Shown here piece by piece: positions 10,601-18,152 of a DNA stretch of 64,000 nt. The notes beneath the pieces are model-generated. The model ran no database searches. It was not told the DNA's origin and worked only from the letters and a program-made list of their open reading frames with translations. This DNA is from Schleiferiaceae bacterium. Lineage in GTDB: Bacteria; Bacteroidota; Bacteroidia; Flavobacteriales; Schleiferiaceae. The stretch lies in assembly GCA_029254375.1 (NCBI GenBank), contig JAQWXR010000002.1:1-64000 (forward strand). The letters are read 5' to 3'. A program made the position numbers and the translations under genes. The first letter of the stretch is position 1, and every line of letters begins with the position of its first letter.

Positions 10601-11572
10601 GATGAAGTGGGCATAGGCAGTTAAGCTGTCGGCCACGCCGTTGGCATCCACGCTAGTGTAGTCGCCAATCATGTCATAGGCGGGAGGAGTGCTTGCACAG
10701 GTGGAAACGTGAGCGCCGAGTTGTGTGAAGGTATTTTGAGGATAGACCGTCCATTCCGTTGCGCCGATGGTCCAGTCCAATTGGCCCTTTGTGATGGAGG
10801 CCATGCGCTCCAAGGTATATTCATTGGTCGCTCCCGTTCCAACGGTCCAGTTGCTTCCAGGATCTACGCCCACGATGCCAATAATATCTAAGGTGTCGTT
10901 GTTAGGATCTAATAGCACGACCGCATCGTCCCCATTGTAACTAACTACGTTAGGATAGCCGTAGCTGCTGTCTGCCACAGCCAAAATGGCGGCTACGCTT
11001 TGAGCGTGTGCAATAACATAGGTGCCATAGGCTGGAATCGTTTTACCTGCAGGGAAAACGAAGGTGTTGGTCGTGCTGGTCGCACCGTTAGAGAAGAGGG
11101 CTAAGGTGTAGCCAGCGATACTCTTAGCCGAAGCCGTCGGATTGTATATCTCCAAGGCCTTGTTGTTGCTAGAGCCTTCTACATATTCCGAAATGAAGAA
11201 CTCTGTGCATGGGGCCACATTAGTCGCTACGGATGTCACAGTGATTGTTCCTTGCATGCTGGAGGCATGAGGATCGCATTGATACTGGTAGACGCCAGCA
11301 GTTGCAAAAACATATTGGTAAGACCAGGTACCTCCTGCAGCTGCCCCGTTGCCAAAGCTGGCGGGATTGCTCGAGAAGGTGCTCATAGAACCATTGACAT
11401 TGTGTGTGCCGTTGACTTGAGTCCAGGTTACCGTGTCCCCTTGGCTAATCGTCAAAGAGGAGGGGGAAAAACTCATGTTGACCACAGAAACCGCATGGCT
11501 TGTGGCAAAGGCCATCATGGAAAGTGCCATGAAGGCTAAAGCGTACATTTTTTTCATCATCATATCATTCAT
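7688..11572 (-). CDS. Very large secreted T9SS cargo: plastocyanin-like domain, lamin-tail-like domains, three OB-like repeat modules, Calx-beta domain, type A C-terminal sorting domain
   Basis: Signal MKKMYALAFMALSMMAFATSHA; cupredoxin-like MSFSPSSLTISQGDTVTWTQVNGTHN...YQYQCDPHASSMQGTITV; lamin-tail-like TEFFISEYVEGSSNNKALEIYNPT; repeated DVIGVGSQFDNSSPYTSGYQLFPRDTNDII; Calx-beta-like ALEGNVTETIHLVIS..TEGNEYIDLLID; C-terminus VRLYPNPAGTLATLKLP..GIYMVRIQSEAGQRTLRLVVQH. Start chosen at an internal ATG (11572 or 11563). Confidence 0.85.
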   Translation of the reverse strand: MNDMMMKKMYALAFMALSMMAFATSHAVSVVNMSFSPSSLTISQGDTVTWTQVNGTHNVNGSMSTFSSNPASFGNGAAAGGTWSYQYVFATAGVYQYQCDPHASSMQGTITVTSVATNVAPCTEFFISEYVEGSSNNKALEIYNPTASAKSIAGYTLALFSNGATSTTNTFVFPAGKTIPAYGTYVIAHAQSVAAILAVADSSYGYPNVVSYNGDDAVVLLDPNNDTLDIIGIVGVDPGSNWTVGTGATNEYTLERMASITKGQLDWTIGATEWTVYPQNTFTQLGAHVSTCASTPPAYDMIGDYTSVDANGVADSLTAYAHFIATIFTIDYDGNAGYSFYIHDGTGGINVYKSSDLGSYTTPERGDSIEVYGTIIQFNGLTEIAPDSINVLALGALTQNASITTTLDEPQESELVRINNVSLVTPSQWSNSGSGFNVDVTNGTSTFALRIDADCDLFGTAVPVGTFDVIGVGSQFDNSSPYTSGYQLFPRDTNDIIYGGTVSNLDAIGSYNNVDASGVADSLGSMARFQGTVFTIDYDGNAGYSLYLHDGTGGINIYKSTDIGSYTAPMMGDVIEVYGTIAQYNGLTELLPDSLTLISTGAAIQTPTLASGLGEPEESELLRYNNMSLVTPSQWTNSGSGFNVDITDGSNTYALRIDADCNLYGTSAPSGLFDVIGVGSQFDASSPYTSGYQLFPRDTNDIIPVMSTNPSIRFAASAQSALEGNVTETIHLVISPTYASASTVTIRHNAGAGFILGTDASFNPSISATGTSITIPANADTLSLSITLIDDALTEGNEYIDLLIDAAGTGLQIGAIDSMRFTIIDNDIIIPTYTIPQIKGQDANGVNDSNGVYCKVLGTVLGVNTQSASTGNVAFTFHDGSVGFGVFSPSTANHNYTVNEGDVLRIIGTIGQFNGLSQVNADSIVIVSSGGSLPVPTTIVALDESTESDLLRMNNVTIVNPAQWTNAGSGFNVDVTDGTNTLQLRIDADVDLYSQPCPVGTFDVVGIGGQFDNSSPYTSGYQMLPRYIADVIFPTPMSYDLAVTEIMAGSNDPNSNVSDDWFEILNYGSSTVNLDGFSWDDNSLAPGTSVFQNVSIASGEAIVVWAGTQANEADFAAAWSLTNTNVQIISSDELVNGAYPSLSSSSDVVVLFDTSSNPIEICKAEYTSTQAGHSVEFDTNCTYLGNATVGIRGAYTSTGTDVGSPGNQTISVGENTLEKVRLYPNPAGTLATLKLPMDGGKTVTVLNTLGQPVLNQHTNSNEIHLNVASMKSGIYMVRIQSEAGQRTLRLVVQH
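8470..10690 (-). repeat. Three intragenic ~0.6-kb repeat modules in the large T9SS protein gene (approx. 10080-10690, 9465-10060, 8470-9080; Calx-beta segment between the second and third)
   Basis: Recurring protein blocks: FTIDYDGNAGYS(F/L)Y(I/L)HDGTGGIN(V/I)YKS, (N/S)LVTPSQW(S/T)NSGSGFNVD, LRIDADC(D/N)L(F/Y)GT, SPYTSGYQ(L/M)(F/L)PR. Boundaries are approximate. Confidence 0.8.
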
Positions 11573-11628
11573 TGCATCAAAATTACGGCGAACAAGTTGC
11601 TCAAGCGTTAAGTGAAGGTTAGCAGTGT

Positions 11629-12825
11629 TCATTGAAAGTCTAGGGTACATTTAAATCGAGAGATTCTGCCATTCCCTGCATCTACGACGTACAGAATTTT
11701 TTTCCAATGGGCCACGGCACAGGGCTCCATAAATTGCATCGGTCCATTGCCCTCTCCGCCAAAAGACACATTGGTATACCTTGTTTCACCACTAGCCGGG
11801 GGAGGAGGAATGCCTTCCAAGCCGCTGGCTGTGAATTGGTATACTGAATCGCGTTCACGATCGACAATAAAGAGGTATCGGGTGTTATCCCCTGCCATGG
11901 TCATGGCACAGGGATCGGTAAATCGATTCGCCATATTGATGCTGCGGTCAGCCAAGCTGCTATTCCCCGCATAAATCACCGGCCGGTAGTCCGCTCCAAA
12001 TTCGGTTTCGATAAAACTAATATGCTGCACCTGCAGGGCTTGGTCGGGGTCTTGGGATGTAAACCAAAAATCATCCCCTGCAGCCGCGGTATACTGAGGG
12101 GGTTGAGCAAAGGAAACGATTCCTTGAGGATCCTGGAAGTAGTTGGTGAATAAGCCGGAGGAGGTACTTATACTCAAGGGAGAGATGTATGCATCTTCAT
12201 TGCTGAAAAGAATCACGGCATCATCTGGCCCTTGATTGGCATTATTCGAACTTGGCCCTTTGCGAGTGAGATAGTAGCGGTTGTTCTTCTCGGAGTCTGA
12301 ATTCGCAAGGATAGCCACTTGACCAAAACGCACTTGGGCATCAGAGGCAGAGAAGGTGTTTTTGAAATAAAACGGGTGGATGGTTTTATGAATCACTTGA
12401 GCATAGGGAAGGCCATATTGGCCGTCTGAATCAATTTGGCGGATGCGATAGAGGCAGGCCAAGGAGTAATTTACACCGTTCACTAAGGTGTCAAAGCTTC
12501 CAATTGCAAGGAGATCGAGTTGGCGATCTTGACGAACGCTTTGTACCCCGGGGATGGTCATTCTTCCCTGCTCCGCGCCAGATTCATTCAGACAAATAAT
12601 TTCCTCGGTGGCCTCATCTACGACGTAGAGCAATTCATCATAGCCAATACAGAGGTCGGAGGGATGGACAAAGCCACCAAAAGAAGGCTCAATGGGGACG
12701 TAGGCAATGTCACGAATGCTATAGGTCGGGACATCAATGAAACTCAAGTCCGTTTTGTTTCCAAGGTAGCCCTCGCACCCTACTAAGGTCGCCGCAGCGA
12801 GAATCAGTGCAAAATACTTATTCAT
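11629..12825 (-). CDS. Exported lipoprotein with NHL/beta-propeller-like repeats
   Basis: Lipoprotein signal MNKYFALILAAATLVGCEG (start at 12825; ATGA overlap with the upstream gene's stop); repeated segments such as FVHPSDLCIGYDELLYVVDEATEEIICL, PCAMTMAGDNTRYLFIVDRERDSVYQF, PCAVAHWKKILYVVDAGNGRISRF. Confidence 0.75.
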   Translation of the reverse strand: MNKYFALILAAATLVGCEGYLGNKTDLSFIDVPTYSIRDIAYVPIEPSFGGFVHPSDLCIGYDELLYVVDEATEEIICLNESGAEQGRMTIPGVQSVRQDRQLDLLAIGSFDTLVNGVNYSLACLYRIRQIDSDGQYGLPYAQVIHKTIHPFYFKNTFSASDAQVRFGQVAILANSDSEKNNRYYLTRKGPSSNNANQGPDDAVILFSNEDAYISPLSISTSSGLFTNYFQDPQGIVSFAQPPQYTAAAGDDFWFTSQDPDQALQVQHISFIETEFGADYRPVIYAGNSSLADRSINMANRFTDPCAMTMAGDNTRYLFIVDRERDSVYQFTASGLEGIPPPPASGETRYTNVSFGGEGNGPMQFMEPCAVAHWKKILYVVDAGNGRISRFKCTLDFQ

Positions 12826-13847
12826 GGCTTCGCAAATTGAGGGGTAAATACAAGGCCAAGGGTATTTCTCCAGCCCATGGCATCCGTTCGTTGTGCAGCC
12901 ACATCTACACGGATGCCAAATGGACCCATCGTTCCTCCATCGTAGGACAAGCCTCCCATTGGCCACGATTGGCCCCGCTGATTAAATCGACTGCCAAGGC
13001 GAGCCTTCAGTCGGTTATTGAATTGATATTCGAGCCCCAAACGATAATTTTCTGCATTGTCATTGGGGTGAACCAATTGCGCGGCCACCAATAATTGACG
13101 TTTTCCAGATGCCCAGGGCACAAGACTCAGGCCCATGGCAAATTCGGTAGGTAAAGTGTTTGATTCTAAGCCTTCCATAGGGGTACGATTGTAGGAAACA
13201 GGTAAAAATTGCCCTCGCAATGCGGAGGACCCTCCAAAATTCCGAAGTACCACGGCAAAGCGAAGATCCTTGACATCGGTCGTGTATAAAAAGCCGACAT
13301 CAGCTGCAGCCGTGTAGGCAGAATAGGCTCCTGTTTGACTTCCTGTGGTATAGACTTCTCCGATGCCTTTGAGGGTTATGCCGAGTTGAAACTGTTCACT
13401 AAGACGCTGGGCATAGCTCAATCCAACCGCGCTTTGGGAGGAGTATAATTGATAGCCTGTACCTCCGGGCTGGAATTCTGTTCGTTCAGTAAAGGCAGGA
13501 GTTTGTAAATGATTGATTGCAATTCCCCAGGCGGCATCTCGGCCTTTCCTGGGCAGTGTGAGCATGACGCCCATGTTCTGGCTTCCACCAGCAAGACCTA
13601 GTTGACTCAACGCGAGGGAGGAGCTCTTCAGAGAGGCTATCCCCGCGGGATTGGTACCCAAGGAATAGGCATCTCCGTCCAAGGCGACCGATGCGCCAGC
13701 TAGGCCAGCAGAACGCACATTGAGATCATTTTTAAGGAAAGGGAAGGCGGATTGACCCGCGCGTTCGCCCCCGTAGGAAGGAAGTAACTGTGCATTCACC
13801 CCATAAGCGAGGGCAATGATGCTAAAATATGTCAATAGGATCCTCAT
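12822..13847 (-). CDS. PorV/PorQ-family (UPF0164-like) outer membrane beta-barrel protein
   Basis: Signal peptide; GQSAFPFLKNDLNVRSAGLAGASVALDGDAYSLGTNPAGIASLKSSSLALSQL; VGLSYAQRLSEQFQLGITLKGI; YRLGLEYQFNNRLKARLGSRF. Confidence 0.78.
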   Translation of the reverse strand: MRILLTYFSIIALAYGVNAQLLPSYGGERAGQSAFPFLKNDLNVRSAGLAGASVALDGDAYSLGTNPAGIASLKSSSLALSQLGLAGGSQNMGVMLTLPRKGRDAAWGIAINHLQTPAFTERTEFQPGGTGYQLYSSQSAVGLSYAQRLSEQFQLGITLKGIGEVYTTGSQTGAYSAYTAAADVGFLYTTDVKDLRFAVVLRNFGGSSALRGQFLPVSYNRTPMEGLESNTLPTEFAMGLSLVPWASGKRQLLVAAQLVHPNDNAENYRLGLEYQFNNRLKARLGSRFNQRGQSWPMGGLSYDGGTMGPFGIRVDVAAQRTDAMGWRNTLGLVFTPQFAKP

Positions 13848-16696
13848 AGCTTGAACGTTAGGCCATAAAGGATTTGACGGGGCGCTTGGTAGCGCGAGGG
13901 ATCCCGTGGATCTAAGCCACTTTCTTGGGGACCGTTATATTCGGGACGAGGGTCTCGCCATTCATTGGGAACATCATCCCCGTATTCATAGGCGCGCCCT
14001 GTGATTGGGTTGATAATTTGTGAATTTCTTCGGTCGAATATATTCTTGATTTCCAGCGATAGGGTAATTCCCCGTTGGTACGTTCCCCGTGCCAAAGTAT
14101 AGGACCACTTAGTATCAAAGTTGTGCCATGGCTGGGCAATGGACTGAAGGTATTGATCAATCAATGGGCGGTATTGTGGACGTCCTAGGTTGTTGACTCC
14201 AGTATATTCATAAGGGGTGTAGCGGTAACCTGAAGAGGCGTTATACTGCACATAACCGCTTAGTCCAGCCAGAGAAAGGCGCCCAAAGCGAAAGGTCGTG
14301 TCGGCGCTAAAAAACACCCCCCAATTTGTGCTCCACGGGCGGTCCCATGCGAGGTAATTCTCTTTGGTGAGCGAAACTTCGCCGTTTTGTTCAATTTGGA
14401 GAGCGGACTCCCTTGCGGAGTTCGACTTGCCGCGGGCAACTTGGAAACTTCCATTTCCAAAGAGGCGGAAGTAGCGGGCAAATCGGAAATCTACGCCTAA
14501 TTCTAGTCCTTGGATTTTGGCATAATCCTGATTAATGTACATTGTTTTGGTGACTGGACGGCCCGTTTGGTCTTTAACGATTACGCGGCGGGAGACGATG
14601 TAGTCAAAGCGATTATTGTTATAGGCTCCTACCGTGATGGCCAAATCACGAGTCAATGCGGCCTTATAGCCTACCTCGTAGGATACGTTGACCTCGGGAT
14701 CGAGGTCAGGATTTCCTAAAAAGCTCAAGAAACTTCGATCCTGGTATATGGGATCCAAGCCCGCATACAAGAAGCGCGGGTGGGGGAGACGCATGCTGTG
14801 TCCGTAGTTAAAATACAAGACATTGTTTGGGGTCACGGGAAAAGAGACGTTGATTCTTGGCAAAAGGCGCGCTTTCCAGCGAAGTCCTCCAAGAGCGATT
14901 GTCTTATCCATGTATTCGCTGCGGATGGCGGGAATAACCGGCGCAGTAGAATCTGCTACGGCCTGGTCAGCGAATGCCCCAGGGGCCCAATAATTAAAGC
15001 GCATTCCAAGACTGGCTTGAATCCCTTTGTAACTGATTTGGTCTTCAAAAAAGGCGCCTCCTTTCTGTGGGTTGACCTTCCAAATGTCGTTGCTCGAACC
15101 AATGCTGATGCTCGGCGTACTGAGCGTGTCGTTGATTTGAATCGGCGCTCCTACCCAAGGAGCGGTGACGTCAACCCATTGGTATTCGTTCCATTGATGC
15201 TCCCAGCCGCTGGCAATTTGGTGGACTTGATTCTCGGGGTAATAGTTGAGCTTTCCACGCAAGGTATACTCTTGGGCATAGTGATCGTGCCAAGTGGAGC
15301 TAATGCCGCCATTGTTGATCAGGCCATCTCCAGGGCGGATGTAAAAGATGCCACTGGGATCATAGGGATTGAAGACCTCCAATGGGTACGATGCGATATT
15401 GTCTTCATCCAAAATACCGTCAACCGTCGCAGTGCGGAAGGGTCGGCCATTGGCGTCTGCGCGCAGGTTGGTAAACATTCTGCCGGCACTCAAGGTGAGT
15501 CCCCAATGACGATTAATCACATGGCTTAGATTCAACGCTGTCAAATTGCTGTGATGGGTATAGGTCGTGGCATTATCCAAATTGCGGGAACGCGCATATT
15601 GGTAGCCGGGGGCCAAAATGGCATCGAAGCCAACGATTTGGAGCGTCCGAGAATTTTGGTTGATGTTCAAGGAATGTTGATTCGTCACAGTGAGTTTGGT
15701 GCCGCGCTTTACTTGCCAGCCGATCTTGGCCGTATGGGTCCAGCTATTGCTTTGCCTTGGGGCATAGCGTTCTGGATTCTCTGGAAACAGCGATGAGTGC
15801 AATTGATCCGCTACGGAAGGGAAGTAGTCATCCGTGATGTCCATGGTGGCAGAGTTAAAAACGGTCACATTATTCTTTGTGCCCGGAAGTGGAAAGGAAA
15901 CATTGAGTTCTGCCTGATCCGTGTTGAAACTACTGTTTGGTCGCTCAGAGCCCAGGTAGTCCCGGATGTAACGCCCCGAAACTTCGAGTCGGTCTCCCCC
16001 CTCGCGTATTTTGGTGCTAATCACCCCAGATGAGCCACCTCCAAATTCGGCAGAAGCCCCACCCGTCGTGACCTTGACACTTTGAATGGCGGAGGATTGT
16101 ACGCGAACGCCAAATCCTGTGCCAGCCAGAGGATCTTGGGCGGAAATCCCATCGACTAGATATTCCGTTTCATAGACCCGTGCGCCACGAATTTGAATGC
16201 CATCGTTGGTTTTGGCCACACCCGCTTGAAGGGAAACGACTTCTTCCACGGAACGGACATTCATTTGGGCGATATCGTCTCCGGTGATGGAGCGTTCGCT
16301 TTTGGCCGACTCGAGGTCGACTTGCGCCCGTTGACCCAAAACCGTGACAGTTTGCAAGACATCGACGGAGGAGCTCATTTTGATGTTGCGTTGAACCACG
16401 GCACCTCCTTGTATTCGAAGGCCATTGATTACCTGGGTTCCATATCCGAGGACTTGGACCTTAATGCTATAATCTCCCGCAGGCACCAAGGGGAACTGGT
16501 AGCGGCCATCAAAGTCCGATACTGCATTGAGGTAGGTTCCCACGATCGTGATTCCAACATTGGGGAGCGTCTCGCCCGTCTCGCTATCGCTGACCACCCC
16601 ACGTAAAATTCCCGTCTTCTGAGCATAGCCACTGAAGGCACACAAAAGCATGAAAATAAGCCAAGGGAAGCGCCTACCAGTTGAAGTCATAAACAA
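13844..16696 (-). CDS. TonB-dependent receptor with N-terminal carboxypeptidase-regulatory-like domain
   Basis: GILRGVVSDSETGETLPNVGITIVGTYLNAVSDFDGRYQFPLVPAGDYSIKVQVLGYGTQ; plug RSITGDDIAQMNVRSVEEVVSLQAGVAKTNDGIQIRGARVYETEYLVDGI; ~950-aa barrel. Confidence 0.92.
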   Translation of the reverse strand: MFMTSTGRRFPWLIFMLLCAFSGYAQKTGILRGVVSDSETGETLPNVGITIVGTYLNAVSDFDGRYQFPLVPAGDYSIKVQVLGYGTQVINGLRIQGGAVVQRNIKMSSSVDVLQTVTVLGQRAQVDLESAKSERSITGDDIAQMNVRSVEEVVSLQAGVAKTNDGIQIRGARVYETEYLVDGISAQDPLAGTGFGVRVQSSAIQSVKVTTGGASAEFGGGSSGVISTKIREGGDRLEVSGRYIRDYLGSERPNSSFNTDQAELNVSFPLPGTKNNVTVFNSATMDITDDYFPSVADQLHSSLFPENPERYAPRQSNSWTHTAKIGWQVKRGTKLTVTNQHSLNINQNSRTLQIVGFDAILAPGYQYARSRNLDNATTYTHHSNLTALNLSHVINRHWGLTLSAGRMFTNLRADANGRPFRTATVDGILDEDNIASYPLEVFNPYDPSGIFYIRPGDGLINNGGISSTWHDHYAQEYTLRGKLNYYPENQVHQIASGWEHQWNEYQWVDVTAPWVGAPIQINDTLSTPSISIGSSNDIWKVNPQKGGAFFEDQISYKGIQASLGMRFNYWAPGAFADQAVADSTAPVIPAIRSEYMDKTIALGGLRWKARLLPRINVSFPVTPNNVLYFNYGHSMRLPHPRFLYAGLDPIYQDRSFLSFLGNPDLDPEVNVSYEVGYKAALTRDLAITVGAYNNNRFDYIVSRRVIVKDQTGRPVTKTMYINQDYAKIQGLELGVDFRFARYFRLFGNGSFQVARGKSNSARESALQIEQNGEVSLTKENYLAWDRPWSTNWGVFFSADTTFRFGRLSLAGLSGYVQYNASSGYRYTPYEYTGVNNLGRPQYRPLIDQYLQSIAQPWHNFDTKWSYTLARGTYQRGITLSLEIKNIFDRRNSQIINPITGRAYEYGDDVPNEWRDPRPEYNGPQESGLDPRDPSRYQAPRQILYGLTFKL

Positions 16697-18143
16697 GAAT
16701 TTGCTCTAGGAGGGCATTCATATCGCTGCTACTGGATGCAACCCTATGGAGTTCCATAGAAAAGAAGACTTCATTGATGTGGGCGGGATTCCCCAAATAT
16801 TTTCGTCGTACCCCAACGACATTATCTCCTTGCCAACCACTTAATTTAGTCAGCTGCGCTCGATAAAAAATCTCCGCATCGGCCGAGGGGACCAAAGGGC
16901 TAATGCCGATTAAAATACTTGCCGGATGCAGGTTTGGAAAGGGCCCTGTGACCTGAGGAACAAGAGCGGAATCTGGCAGCAAACGAACTTGTCCGGAGGA
17001 GCTAACGATGCCATCCATCGGAAAGGACCCTACAAATGGGCTGAAGTCGGTGTTTGGACCAAAAGCGGTACTGGTCATCAACTTGCCGCCTTGGCCGGTA
17101 AAGTTTTGAAGTGCCTGGGCCATATGGGCTAACAAAGGTTGCGTGGCTCCGGTGACGGGATCCAAGGCATTGTCGGAATTGGTTACGGTCAATACCCGGT
17201 CATATTGGGACAGGATGTGGCGAAACGTCGGGTTCCAGAAATAGGGACGTGATTCTCCGCTATTAACGTTCAGGTCAAGAAGGTCGTAGCTCAAGTTTAG
17301 TGTGTCCATCCAGCCTTGATATTGGGCTGTTACGAAGGCCGTTTGACCACTGACAAAAAGGAGATCAGAACTTGGACGACTCACTTGAACGGCCAAGGCA
17401 GAATCTATTGCGCTCTGCGCTCCAGCAATATCCTGAATGCGGACTTGCAAGATGTTGGAGGCATTTTCCTGCAATCCATCAAGGCCCGTCAAGGTCGCTT
17501 GAAGCGCATTTCCATAAAACATGGAGGCCGTAGCGCCCATGCCTCCACCTTGGTCCGGTTCAAGGACAAAGGTGAGCATGGACTGTTTAGGGTCAATGGT
17601 ATGCCAGTCGCCGTTATTGAATCGGATTTCGGCCCCAGCAATCGTCTCATTTCCATCGGGATCTGTGGCGCTCCAACGATAGGTAAGCACGCCCAAGGCA
17701 TTGCCTAAGGACTGACTGCTTTGATCGATTTCCGCCACGGGTGGCGCATTTTTAAGTGGGAAAATTAGCGTTGCAGGACTTTCATCCTTGGCGCCCAAGT
17801 TGTCAATGGCCCGAACATATAACGTGATGTCGGCCGTATCACTTCCAGCAGGGATGGCAAACAAAAAGGTGCTATCCTGTGACTGGCTATACTTCCAATT
17901 CTGGCCATCCAAGGACAATTCGTATCCTGTGACATAGCCATCGATGTCCGTGCCATACCATGACATCTCCACTTTGGAGTTCAGGCGGTCCGGGCCACTG
18001 CGCTCAATGGATTTGACCGCCAGATGGGTTTCGGGCGCACGGTTATCATTGGCTTCGCCCCGGTCACAACTGGGGCTCGCCACCGTTAGGAGGCCGAGCC
18101 CTAGAATTGCCAGGGTAAAGTATGGATAACGAATGCTCCGCAT
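16674..18143 (-). CDS. Exported (probable lipo)protein with Fn3/Ig-like region and an uncharacterised C-terminal domain
   Basis: Signal LAILGLGLLTVASPSCDRGE; SWYGTDIDGYVTGYELSLDGQNWKYSQSQDSTFLF and TYRWSATDPDGNETIAGAEIRFNNGDWHTID Fn3-like; C-terminal LLFVSGQTAF...YDRVLTVTNSDN. Confidence 0.65.
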   Translation of the reverse strand: MRSIRYPYFTLAILGLGLLTVASPSCDRGEANDNRAPETHLAVKSIERSGPDRLNSKVEMSWYGTDIDGYVTGYELSLDGQNWKYSQSQDSTFLFAIPAGSDTADITLYVRAIDNLGAKDESPATLIFPLKNAPPVAEIDQSSQSLGNALGVLTYRWSATDPDGNETIAGAEIRFNNGDWHTIDPKQSMLTFVLEPDQGGGMGATASMFYGNALQATLTGLDGLQENASNILQVRIQDIAGAQSAIDSALAVQVSRPSSDLLFVSGQTAFVTAQYQGWMDTLNLSYDLLDLNVNSGESRPYFWNPTFRHILSQYDRVLTVTNSDNALDPVTGATQPLLAHMAQALQNFTGQGGKLMTSTAFGPNTDFSPFVGSFPMDGIVSSSGQVRLLPDSALVPQVTGPFPNLHPASILIGISPLVPSADAEIFYRAQLTKLSGWQGDNVVGVRRKYLGNPAHINEVFFSMELHRVASSSSDMNALLEQILVYDFNW

Positions 18144-18152
18144 GGTAATGAC

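Noticed and set aside
14780-15529. 249-aa plus-strand ORF inside the TonB receptor gene
   Set aside because: Fully antisense to a convincing 950-aa TonB-dependent receptor; low-complexity, no recognisable domain, consistent with a shadow ORF.
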